DNA from: Methyloversatilis universalis FAM5
Lineage (GTDB): Bacteria; Pseudomonadota; Gammaproteobacteria; Burkholderiales; Rhodocyclaceae
Length of the DNA stretch: 64,000 bases
Reading direction: 5' to 3'
Assembly: GCF_000214035.2 (NCBI RefSeq)
Contig: NZ_AFHG01000048.1
Span: forward strand, 120,594-184,593
In this document: piece after piece, positions 57,088 through 64,000 of the stretch
Layout of the letters: the number at the start of each line of letters is the position of its first letter
Numbering within the stretch: the first letter of the stretch is position 1
Program-made: the position numbers and the translations under genes
Notes under the pieces: model-generated
Seen by the model: only the letters and a program-made list of their open reading frames with translations
Told to the model about the DNA's origin: nothing
Databases searched by the model: none

Positions 57088-57927
57088 TCACGATCCGGCC
57101 GGTGGCCGTGCCAGCGAACCGGGCCGGGTGCCGGTGGCTGCCATCAGGCCGGGCAGGTGGTCCATCAGCACGCCGTACTCGCGTACCCGCGCCGGGCCGA
57201 TCGGGTCGCCGGACAGCGCGCCGGTCGCCGGATGCACCATCAGAGCATGGCCGTCGGCAGCGCGCGCGAGCCAGTCGCCCAGCCGGCGCCGGTAGCCTTC
57301 GGCGTCGCCGTCGAAGCCGTAGGCACCGAGCAGGCGCGGCATGCAGTCCATGCCGGCGGCGGTGGCCAGCCGTTCCAGTTCGTCGGCACCGAGTGCGGCG
57401 ATGAACAGCGCCTTCGCGCCGTCGCCGACGCGGGCGCCACTGATGCGCAGCCAGGGCAGCCGGCCGGCGTAGCGCTCTGCCAGCACCTCGACCAGTGCCT
57501 CGCGCACCTGCGGCAGCTGGTGCACGTGCTGGTGACCGTCCACATAGTCCGGCGCGTGGCCGGTGGCGTCTTCGAACAGCATGCACTGGGCAGTGATTTC
57601 CGCGCGCAGTGCGGCCGGGTCCAGCCGCCGCATCAGGCTGGCGGCGATGAGCGGCCACAGGCCGCGGCGCTGCGGACTGAATTCGGTCAGGTCGAGGTGC
57701 AGACCCCAGCCGCAGACGCCGCGACTGTCCTGCGACAGCCCGTCCTCCGCATCGCCGCCGGGCGTGGCTGGCGGCGGGGGAATCCGCGCCGCTGCCGCAC
57801 GCCAGCCGGGCGCGCGCGTCATGCAGCCGGCGCCGGCCAGCCGGCCGGCTTCGGCCAGCGCCAGAATGCCGTCATCGACCGCGGCGTTGAAGCCGTAGTC
57901 GTCTGCGGTCACGAACACCGTCCTCAT
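57088..57927 (-). CDS. ChbG/HpnK family deacetylase
   Basis: A 279-residue enzyme of the YdjC/ChbG fold. The metal site is visible in VTADDYGFN at the N-terminus and VDGHQHVHQLP near the middle, with GLHLDLTE between. Members deacetylate N-acetylated sugars or sugar-lipids (chitobiose; hopanoid glucosamine in HpnK). The ATG overlaps the GtrA stop (ATGA), placing it last in a three-gene operon with a GT2 transferase and GtrA, so its substrate is probably the sugar those genes attach or flip. Confidence 0.87.
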   Translation of the reverse strand: MRTVFVTADDYGFNAAVDDGILALAEAGRLAGAGCMTRAPGWRAAAARIPPPPATPGGDAEDGLSQDSRGVCGWGLHLDLTEFSPQRRGLWPLIAASLMRRLDPAALRAEITAQCMLFEDATGHAPDYVDGHQHVHQLPQVREALVEVLAERYAGRLPWLRISGARVGDGAKALFIAALGADELERLATAAGMDCMPRLLGAYGFDGDAEGYRRRLGDWLARAADGHALMVHPATGALSGDPIGPARVREYGVLMDHLPGLMAATGTRPGSLARPPAGS

Positions 57928-58307
57928 GCCGGCGGTTGGGCGAACGCCCAGTAGCGGCCGAGCAGCCAGGTGCTCAGCGCGACGAATACCAGCACGATGC
58001 CCAGCGCCAGCCACAGCGGCAGCGGCGTGTACTCGAGCAGTGCCGCCAGCATGATCTGGTTGCCCACGAAGGCGGTACCCGATACCGCCATCAGTTTCGG
58101 CAGCGCGGTGCGGTGCGGCGCCTTCGTGCCGGCGAACGACAGGTTGCGGTGGCCGAGATAGCTCACCGGAAAGGCGCACAGGAAACCGATCAGGTTGGAC
58201 CAAGCGGGCGCGATGCTGGTGGCCCAGTCCACGCCCAGGGTCACGAAGTAATGGGTGGCGGCGGCGCAGCCGCCGACGATGAGGAAGAGCAGCACCGAAG
58301 CGCGCAT
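57924..58307 (-). CDS. GtrA family membrane protein
   Basis: A 127-residue protein with four membrane helices, beginning LLFLIVGGCAAATHYFVTL and containing SYLGHRNLSFAG, the GtrA pattern. GtrA-like proteins are thought to flip a lipid-linked sugar. It starts one base inside the stop of the GT2 gene (TGATG) and overlaps the deacetylase gene by 4 bases. Confidence 0.88.
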   Translation of the reverse strand: MRASVLLFLIVGGCAAATHYFVTLGVDWATSIAPAWSNLIGFLCAFPVSYLGHRNLSFAGTKAPHRTALPKLMAVSGTAFVGNQIMLAALLEYTPLPLWLALGIVLVFVALSTWLLGRYWAFAQPPA

Positions 58308-59338
58308 CAGCCCTGCGCCTCCCGAACATCCGCCGCCGGCCGTGCCGGCGTCACCACTTCGGCCACCACATAGGGCGGCCGGCCCTTCACTTCCTCGTAC
58401 ACGCGGGCGAGGTATTCGCCGAGGATGCCGATGAACAGCAGCTGCACGCCGGAGAAGAACATGATGCTCACCACCACGGTCGGCCAGCCCGGCACGTCGA
58501 TGCCGAGCAGCAGCTTCTCGATCACGATGAACAGGCCGTAGGCGAAGGCCAGCGTGGACAGTGCCAGCCCGGTCAGGCTGGCCAGCCGCAGCGGCAGCAC
58601 CGAAAAGCTGGTGAGTCCGGTCCACGCCAGCCGCATCAGGTTGAAGCGGTTGAAGGTGGTGGTGCCGGCGGCGCGCGGCAGCGGGGTGTAGGGAATGCCG
58701 ACCGAGCGGAAGCCCACCCAGGCGTACATGCCCTTCATGAAGCGCTGGCGCTCGGGCAGCGCAAGCAGGGCGTCGACCACCTTGCGGTCCATCAGCCGGA
58801 AGTCGCCGGCATTGGGCGGAATGTCGAGCCGGCCGCCGAGATTCATCAGCCGGTAGAAGAGGCGCGACCCCACTTCGTTGAGCAGGCCCTGCTGCGCGCG
58901 GTCGTCGCGTACCGCATAGACCATGTCCCAGCCTTCGCGCCACAGCGCCAGCATGCGGCCGATCAGGTCGGCCGAGTGCTGGCCGTCGGCGTCCATGCAC
59001 ACCACCACGTCGCCGCGCGCGTGCTGCAGGCCGGCGGAAATCGCCGCCTCCTTGCCGAAATTGCGCGAGAAGCGCACCAGCGTGACCGGCAGCCGGGCGG
59101 CGCAGGCGGCGGCGATGCGCGCGGTGTCGTCGCGGCTGCCGTCGTCGACCACCACGATTTCGTAATGCGGCACCAGGGCGGCGAGCTGGCCGGCGATCAT
59201 GTCCAGCGTGCCAGCCAGCGCACCGGCTTCGTTGTAGGCGGGTACCACCACGCTGAACAGCGCGGGCGGGGCGGCGCGCCGGGCGTCGGGTGGCGGAGGG
59301 GCTGCGGTGACGGGTGCGGCGGACGAAGGTGCGGACAC
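58307..59338 (-). CDS. GT2 glycosyltransferase (GtrB/dolichyl-phosphate mannosyltransferase-like)
   Basis: A 343-residue enzyme. The GT-A domain starts FSVVVPAYNEAGALAGTL; VVVDDGSRDDT and VVCMDADGQHSADLI carry the nucleotide- and metal-binding acids, followed by RDDRAQQG. Two C-terminal helices (LTGLALSTLAFAYGLFIVI; VVSIMFFSGVQLLFIGILG) match GtrB/DPM-type enzymes that charge polyprenyl phosphate with a sugar. GTG 59338 starts it after an Ala/Pro-rich leader of about 25 residues. First gene of the GT2-GtrA-deacetylase operon. Confidence 0.9.
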   Translation of the reverse strand: MSAPSSAAPVTAAPPPPDARRAAPPALFSVVVPAYNEAGALAGTLDMIAGQLAALVPHYEIVVVDDGSRDDTARIAAACAARLPVTLVRFSRNFGKEAAISAGLQHARGDVVVCMDADGQHSADLIGRMLALWREGWDMVYAVRDDRAQQGLLNEVGSRLFYRLMNLGGRLDIPPNAGDFRLMDRKVVDALLALPERQRFMKGMYAWVGFRSVGIPYTPLPRAAGTTTFNRFNLMRLAWTGLTSFSVLPLRLASLTGLALSTLAFAYGLFIVIEKLLLGIDVPGWPTVVVSIMFFSGVQLLFIGILGEYLARVYEEVKGRPPYVVAEVVTPARPAADVREAQG

Positions 59339-59389
59339 GGTGGCGGAGCGGCGGTTCGGGAATCCGCCGGCAGTTTAACCGCCCCTCGC

Positions 59390-59794
59390 TCAGTCCCGGT
59401 TTTTCAGCGCTTCGGCGGCGCGGGTGAAGTGCTGCATCAGGCGCACGCCGACATCGGTCGGAATGCCGGTGGCTTCGATCGCATGCACCATGCAGCGCAG
59501 CCAGGACACCACTTCGGCCTGCCCGATCGCGACGTGGGCGTGCATCTGCCGCAGGTTGGAGTGGCCCATGCGCTCGGCGTAATAGCGGGGGCCGCCGAGA
59601 AAGCCGCACAGGAACTCGAACTGCGCCTCGCGCAGGTGGGCCACGCCGAAGCCTTCCAGGTGCAGCTTGTGCACCGGCTCGCCGTCCGGGTGGGTTTCGA
59701 CGATGTCGTAGAAGGCATTCACCAGCCGGCGCAGCGGCTCTTCTCCACCGATCTGCTGGAACATGCTGGCGGGTTTGATGGCGGGCGCGTTCAT
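59390..59794 (-). CDS. Group II truncated haemoglobin
   Basis: A 134-residue 2/2 globin. NAFYDIVETHP gives the B-helix Phe-Tyr, MHAHVAIG carries the proximal His and EVVSWLRCM has the Trp at G8 that marks group II. It binds O2 or reacts with NO and peroxide. It is alone on the minus strand between an operon and an ABC exporter. The 250 bases upstream of it contain nothing I recognise. Confidence 0.92.
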   Translation of the reverse strand: MNAPAIKPASMFQQIGGEEPLRRLVNAFYDIVETHPDGEPVHKLHLEGFGVAHLREAQFEFLCGFLGGPRYYAERMGHSNLRQMHAHVAIGQAEVVSWLRCMVHAIEATGIPTDVGVRLMQHFTRAAEALKNRD

Positions 59795-60044
59795 CGTGTC
59801 GTACTCGATCAGTCGGTGCTGCTCAGTCCGTGAAAGGCGGGCGTGGGGGCCGCGTGCGTGCGGTGCGCAGGGAGGGGCCCTCGGGGCTCACATCCCTCAG
59901 GCAGGCCTGCGCGTCGGTGCGAAGTTCGGTTTGCAGTCTTCCCCTGCACCGGGCCGTCGCCGCGCGGCGCCCACGACGCAAGAATCCGCCCGCGGGCGGC
60001 CGCGCACAATACCGCATTGGGGGTAGCCGGCCGGTCCGATGGAA

Positions 60045-61766
60045 CTATGCGGAAGCCGGTACTGCGGCCGGACGCGCGTCGTCGGCGAGCAGCCGTCCGG
60101 CGTCCAGCGTGAGCACGCGGCTGACGCGCTCGAAGGCGCGCGGCCGGTGCGCGATCAGGATGACGGTGCGGCCCGGCGCGTGCTCGGTCATCAGCGCGTC
60201 GATCACGCGCGCCTCGGTGTCGGCGTCGAGCGCCGAGGTGGCTTCGTCCAGCAGCAGGATGGGCGCGTTGCGCAGCACCGCACGCGCGATGCCGACGCGC
60301 TGGCGCTGGCCGCCGGACAGGCTGTGACCGCGCTCGCCGACCGGGCTGTCCAGCCCCTCCGGCAGCAGCGCGATCACGTCCTCGAGCTGGGCGATGCGGC
60401 AGGCGGCCAGCACATCGACCTCGCTCACTTCGCGGCCCAGCGTCAGGTTCTCGCGCAGCGACAGGCTGAACAGTTCGGTTTCCTGCGGCACCACCGCTAC
60501 GTGATGCAGCAGCGCCTCGTGCCGGATGTCGGCCAGCGGCACGCTGCTGGTGCCTTCATCGACCGACAGCCGGCCGGATTCCGGCGCGTACAGCGCCAGC
60601 AGCAGCTTCACCAGCGTGCTCTTGCCGGAGCCTGAGCGGCCGGCGATGCCTACGTGCTCGCCGCGCGCGATGTCCATGTCCAGCGGGCCGAGCACCCGCC
60701 GGCCGTCGTGCGCGAAGGTGAGCGCGCGCGCCGAAATGCGCTGCCAGCCGGCCGGCCAGTCCTGCGTGCCCTGCGGGCCGGGCGGCGCGTCGAACAGCGG
60801 CATCATGCGGCCGAGGTTGGAGGTGCGCTCGATCATGGTCTGCACGCGGTCGGTCATGTCCATCGACGCCTCGCGCAGCGTGTTGAAGTAGGCGCTGTAG
60901 GTGAGCACCAGGCCGACCGAAAGCCCGCCTTCCATCACGCCCCAGGCCACGCCGTAGATGTACAGCGCCCAGGCCGCCGCGGTGTGCAGCTGGAACAGCA
61001 TCCACTTGGTGTTGGTGAGCCGCAGCCGGCGGTAGGCGAAATCGCGCGCCGCCCGCTCGCGCTCGGCCACCCGCGCGCTCATGTCGGCCGCGGCGTTCAT
61101 CGCCTTCACCGACAGGATGTTGGCCGCGCTCTCGACGAAGCTGCCGCTCGCGTTTTCCATCGACGCGTTGATCTGGTCGGACAGCCGCGCGATGCGACGG
61201 TAGAAGTACCACTCGATGAAACCGAGCACGCCGCAGTAGTAGAGGAAGAACAGCACCGTCGCCGGGTGCAGCAGCATGCAGGCGATCAGCGCGCCGAAGA
61301 AGGCGCCGCTGGCGGTGAGCAGCGCATTGACCAGATCGCTGGTCCAGTCGCGCACCGCGTCTGCTCCGGTGATCACCCTCTGCGCCTTGTTGCCGGTGCT
61401 TTCCTTCTGGTGCCAGGCCAGCGAGAAATCCAGCAGCCGCTCGAAACCCCACACCTTGGCGCGCATGCGCGCGTCGATCGCCATGCGCCCGATCACCCGC
61501 TTGGTCGACAGCCGCACCAGCGCCACGCAGGCATGCGCCACGCCCAGCGTGCCCACCAGCGCATACAGCGGCGTCAGGCTGTCACCGCGCTGCCAGCCGA
61601 GCAGGAAATCCGCCACCCGCCCGATCAGGTAGGGCGGCAGCATCGGATAGAACTGCACCACGCCCAGCACGCACACGAAAAACAGATAGCGCCGCCGGTC
61701 GCGGTCCAGAAAGAACGCGATCGCGCGGGGTACGTCGGTCAGGCGGAAAACGGGCGGGGCGGACAT
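60045..61766 (-). CDS. ABC exporter, fused permease and ATPase
   Basis: A 573-residue half-transporter with a six-helix permease (about 25-310) and an ATPase containing [25 protein letters not shown] and ILLLDEATSALD. It probably exports a lipid, peptide or drug as a homodimer. The permease sequence (FSLAWHQKESTGNKAQRV) is unlike MsbA. Substrate unknown. Confidence 0.9.
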   Translation of the reverse strand: MSAPPVFRLTDVPRAIAFFLDRDRRRYLFFVCVLGVVQFYPMLPPYLIGRVADFLLGWQRGDSLTPLYALVGTLGVAHACVALVRLSTKRVIGRMAIDARMRAKVWGFERLLDFSLAWHQKESTGNKAQRVITGADAVRDWTSDLVNALLTASGAFFGALIACMLLHPATVLFFLYYCGVLGFIEWYFYRRIARLSDQINASMENASGSFVESAANILSVKAMNAAADMSARVAERERAARDFAYRRLRLTNTKWMLFQLHTAAAWALYIYGVAWGVMEGGLSVGLVLTYSAYFNTLREASMDMTDRVQTMIERTSNLGRMMPLFDAPPGPQGTQDWPAGWQRISARALTFAHDGRRVLGPLDMDIARGEHVGIAGRSGSGKSTLVKLLLALYAPESGRLSVDEGTSSVPLADIRHEALLHHVAVVPQETELFSLSLRENLTLGREVSEVDVLAACRIAQLEDVIALLPEGLDSPVGERGHSLSGGQRQRVGIARAVLRNAPILLLDEATSALDADTEARVIDALMTEHAPGRTVILIAHRPRAFERVSRVLTLDAGRLLADDARPAAVPASA

Positions 61767-61896
61767 GGCGGTGCGGCTGGGGCGAGCCGCCCATTATCGC
61801 GGGTCGGCGCGGCGCTGGCTCGTACGAAAGGTCGATAGCCGTGTAACAGCGCAGATGAGAGGCTTGGATAAATCGGCGCAGCCATCAATGCCTTGA

Positions 61897-61991
61897 ATTC
61901 ACGAGTGAATCGTCTGCATGGTTCGCTGGAATATCACGCAGTGTTCTGATATATCACGCAAATGTGATTTATGCATCACGTTATGCATCAC
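61897..61991. promoter_or_regulatory. Repeat-rich control region of the A+T-rich gene
   Basis: ATTCAC-GA-GTGAAT (61897-61910) is a perfect inverted repeat. ATATCACGCA occurs at 61931 and 61951, exactly 20 bases apart; TGATATATCA (61948-61957) is a palindrome; TTATGCATCAC occurs at 61969 and 61981, 12 bases apart. ATCAC thus recurs four times on one face of the leader. These look like a cluster of operator half-sites upstream of the start codon at 62011. Confidence 0.6.
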
Positions 61992-62010
61992 TATTAGCCT
62001 AGGTTGAACA

Positions 62011-62814
62011 ATGGCCCACTTTCTTCGAGATCAGCAGATTGCGAATGTTTCCATTAGTGAGGAAAACCTGACCCAACTATCGGCGCTTTTTTCAGAACGA
62101 CTTGGAACGATTAACGCCTCCCTCGCTGAAGAAGATTTAGCTAACAAGGGAGCGATTCTTACTTACATCATTCGATTCGATAACAAGGGTTATCGCGTTT
62201 TCTCAGTTGACGACTTGCTTAAGTATTACCGTTTAGCTAAGTCAGTGGAGCGCGTCTTGTTTACTGTTGAAACAGTTGAGAGCCTTCGCTCAAATCGAGC
62301 TATCGGCACGGTGTTGGAATTGCGCCTCGACGAAAAAGATCCAAACTCTTCCTTCCTAACCGTCACCGCAGATGATAAGGATTGGGTTGATGCCTCATTT
62401 GCTGCCGTTCAGGAGGGCCTAGCCAAATACAAGACTCGGAACCGCTGGGCTCGCTCGGCATGGACCGCGTTCGGAGTCCAATTGGTAGGGGTTACCTTGG
62501 GTTTTCTACTGAGTCTGTGGGCAGCAACCAAAATTGCTCCAAAACTCGCAATCGAGAATGCATTCGTCTTTGCCTTCTTATTTGTTCTGCTCATCTTCTC
62601 TAACACTTGGACCTATCTTAATCAGCTACTTCTCCGCCTGTTGAATACAGCATTCCCAAACATCAAGTTTCTACGTCGCGACAAAGAGCGGCTGCATTGG
62701 CTACTGCAGGCCGTCGTTGGTGGCATTGTCGGGGCAGCAGTTCTTTACGCAATTGGACAGGCTGCCGCGTTTCTATTGGACTTGCTTGCCAACTTGGTCA
62801 GCAAGAATGCATAA
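62011..62814 (+). CDS. Membrane protein of unknown function, A+T-rich, probably acquired
   Basis: A 267-residue protein. Residues 1-145 are soluble and mixed alpha/beta (RDQQIANVSISEENLTQL; GTVLELRLDEKDPNSSFLTV). Three hydrophobic segments follow (about 153-172, 182-200 and 232-255), the last ending in LLANLVSKNA. I know no family for it. Codon use is visibly A+T-richer than all other genes in the window (AAA, TTA, ATT and GAA are common), pointing to transfer. AGGTTG precedes ATG 62011. It lies between a repeat-rich control region and an IS1182-type element. Confidence 0.78.
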   Translation: MAHFLRDQQIANVSISEENLTQLSALFSERLGTINASLAEEDLANKGAILTYIIRFDNKGYRVFSVDDLLKYYRLAKSVERVLFTVETVESLRSNRAIGTVLELRLDEKDPNSSFLTVTADDKDWVDASFAAVQEGLAKYKTRNRWARSAWTAFGVQLVGVTLGFLLSLWAATKIAPKLAIENAFVFAFLFVLLIFSNTWTYLNQLLLRLLNTAFPNIKFLRRDKERLHWLLQAVVGGIVGAAVLYAIGQAAAFLLDLLANLVSKNA

Positions 62815-62826
62815 CCCTGCGGTCAA

Positions 62827-62858
62827 CCGGACCTGCGCGAAAAGCCGCGCAGTCCGGT
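62827..62858 (+). terminator. Hairpin downstream of the A+T-rich gene
   Basis: CCGGAC (62827-62832) plus TGCGCG pair with CGCGCA plus GTCCGG with a single bulged base and a 6-base loop. It probably terminates or protects the upstream transcript and also marks the boundary with the insertion sequence. Confidence 0.6.
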
Positions 62859-62870
62859 TACCTTGAACGT

Positions 62871-64000
62871 TGAGGCTGTAGAAAAACCTCTCCCGCCCCA
62901 CCGCCGTCTACATGCCGTCGTTATGATTGCGCATCGCCTCTCCGGAGCCCTGCGATGCCGCGATTCAAGACGCCCGACTACGGCCTGAAGCTCATCCCGG
63001 TCGATTTCGCGCAGCAGGTGCTGCCCGGCACCTTCGAGTTCGCGCTTTGCCACCTGGTCGACAACGACCTCGATCTTTCCGCGCTCCGCGCCCGCTATGC
63101 CAACGACGCCGGTGGTGCCCCGGCCTTCGATCCGGCGGTGCTGCTCAAGATCGTGTTGCTCGGCTACTCGCGCGGGCTGATCGGTTCGCGCGCCATCGCT
63201 ACCGCCTGCCGCCACAACGTGCTGTTCATGGCCGTCTCCGGCGACAGCGCGCCGCACTTCACGACGGTCGCCCACTTCATCAGCCATCTGGGCGATGAGG
63301 CCCGCGCGCTCTTCACCCAGGTGCTGCTGGTGTGCGACCGCCAGGGGTTGATCGGGCGAGAGCTCTTCGCCATCGACGGCGTGAAGCTGCCGTCGAATGC
63401 CTCCAAAGCGAAGAGCGGCACGCGGGCCGACTTCGAGCGTGAGGCCGCGAAGATGGAGGCGGCCGTGCAGCGCATGATCACCGAGCAGAAGGCCCGCGAT
63501 GCCGCCGGCTGCGACCACGAGGCCGCCCGCGCACAGCGCACCCGCGAACGTCTGAGCCGCGAGGCGGCGAAGATCCGCGACTGGCTGGCGCGTAACCCGC
63601 AGGACAGGCAGGGCGCCAGGGGCGCGGTGCGCCTGTCGAATCGCACCGACAACGACTCGGCCAAGATGGCCACCGCCAAGGGCGTGGTCCAGGGCTATAC
63701 CGGGGTGGCCACGGTCGATGCCGCCCACCAGATCGTGGTCGATGCGCAGGCGCACGGCACCGGGTCGGAACAGGAACTGCTGCTGCCGGTGATCGACGCC
63801 AGCAGCGCACAGCGCAGGCCCGACACCGCGATCTGCGCGGATGCGGGCTATCACTCCGAGAAGAACCTCGCCGGACTGGAGCGCCGGAACGTTCCCGCCT
63901 GGGTGTGCGACAACGGCTACCGGCAGCGCGACCCGAGATACGCCGAGCAGGCCAGGCACAAAGCGAAACCTGACGCGCTGTGGGACAAGAGCGAGAAGGC
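62871..64000 (+). mobile_element. IS1182-type insertion sequence, left part (right end off the window)
   Basis: The element begins near TGAGGCTGTAGAAAAACC, a start typical of this group, and contains a transposase gene open to base 64000. The right inverted repeat is outside, so the exact ends and any target duplication cannot be set. Confidence 0.75.
62955..64000 (+). CDS. IS1182-family transposase, C-terminus off the window
   Basis: At least 348 codons, with ATG 62955 and GGAG nearby. The N-terminal region (MPRFKTPDYGLKLIPVDFAQ; LLKIVLLGYSRGLIGSRAI) and FAIDGVKLPSNASK (first catalytic Asp) match IS1182/IS4-like DDE transposases; the second Asp is in ICADAGYHSEKN. The third acid lies beyond the window. 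It is intact as far as visible and lies on the strand opposite to the ABC exporter. Confidence 0.9.
   Translation, partial: MPRFKTPDYGLKLIPVDFAQQVLPGTFEFALCHLVDNDLDLSALRARYANDAGGAPAFDPAVLLKIVLLGYSRGLIGSRAIATACRHNVLFMAVSGDSAPHFTTVAHFISHLGDEARALFTQVLLVCDRQGLIGRELFAIDGVKLPSNASKAKSGTRADFEREAAKMEAAVQRMITEQKARDAAGCDHEAARAQRTRERLSREAAKIRDWLARNPQDRQGARGAVRLSNRTDNDSAKMATAKGVVQGYTGVATVDAAHQIVVDAQAHGTGSEQELLLPVIDASSAQRRPDTAICADAGYHSEKNLAGLERRNVPAWVCDNGYRQRDPRYAEQARHKAKPDALWDKSEK

Noticed and set aside
57924-59609. Single long frame running from GtrA back through the GT2 gene
   Set aside because: Only the last 127 codons are real (GtrA). The rest is the GT2 gene read in another frame.

Overview
The window is G+C-rich chromosomal DNA. 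The gene content suggests a betaproteobacterium of the Rhodocyclales/Methyloversatilis type. The evidence is a double-length UvrA, five short secreted proteins ending in PEP-CTERM sorting tails, 6S RNA directly after zapA, a Nudix/thiamine-phosphate-synthase-like fusion, and many Bug/TctC-type and GtrA-type genes. The genus is an inference; no rRNA or tRNA gene was seen.

Region by region. 1-5.7 kb (minus strand): truncated rlmJ, a Cache/HAMP chemoreceptor, a TraB/GumN protein, and an overlapping operon of a 43-residue membrane protein, a DUF815 ATPase and the Nudix/ThiE-like fusion. 5.7-10.5 kb: MltA, a ZIP metal transporter, a dicarboxylate/amino-acid symporter and a secreted trypsin-like protease, with REP-like palindromes in two gaps. 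10.5-16.1 kb: the 1,862-residue UvrA. 16-21 kb: PEP-CTERM protein, His/Gly-rich exported protein, PepSY protein and a CheW-containing sensory protein. 21-28 kb: PAP2 phosphatase coupled to a GT39-type enzyme, a Cache-GGDEF cyclase, ilvD and a GT4 glycosyltransferase. 28-36.6 kb: a PhnD-like binding protein with a hybrid histidine kinase, fpr with a palindromic promoter region, a Tyr/Gly-rich PEP-CTERM protein, a GT1-like enzyme and msbA. 36.8-39.9 kb: two CobC-like phosphatases, cobU, a ZapB-like gene, zapA and 6S RNA.

40.2-46 kb is the most interesting block. It holds an AAE3-like acyl(oxalyl)-CoA ligase, a complete tripartite tricarboxylate transporter (TctC, TctB, TctA) and a ketopantoate-reductase-family enzyme, all on one strand. 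Together they can be read as a route for taking up oxalate or a related acid, activating it to a CoA thioester and reducing that to glyoxylate, which would suit a serine-cycle methylotroph. No gene for oxalyl-CoA decarboxylase or formyl-CoA transferase is present in the window.

46-59.8 kb: TauE/SafE transporter, MgtE, an RNB exoribonuclease, three more PEP-CTERM proteins, a large CorA-like protein, a GT39-type enzyme, a GT2-GtrA-ChbG/HpnK operon and a group II truncated haemoglobin. 60-64 kb: an ABC exporter, then a visibly A+T-richer membrane-protein gene behind a repeat-rich control region, and an IS1182-type element that runs off the window. This last part looks acquired.
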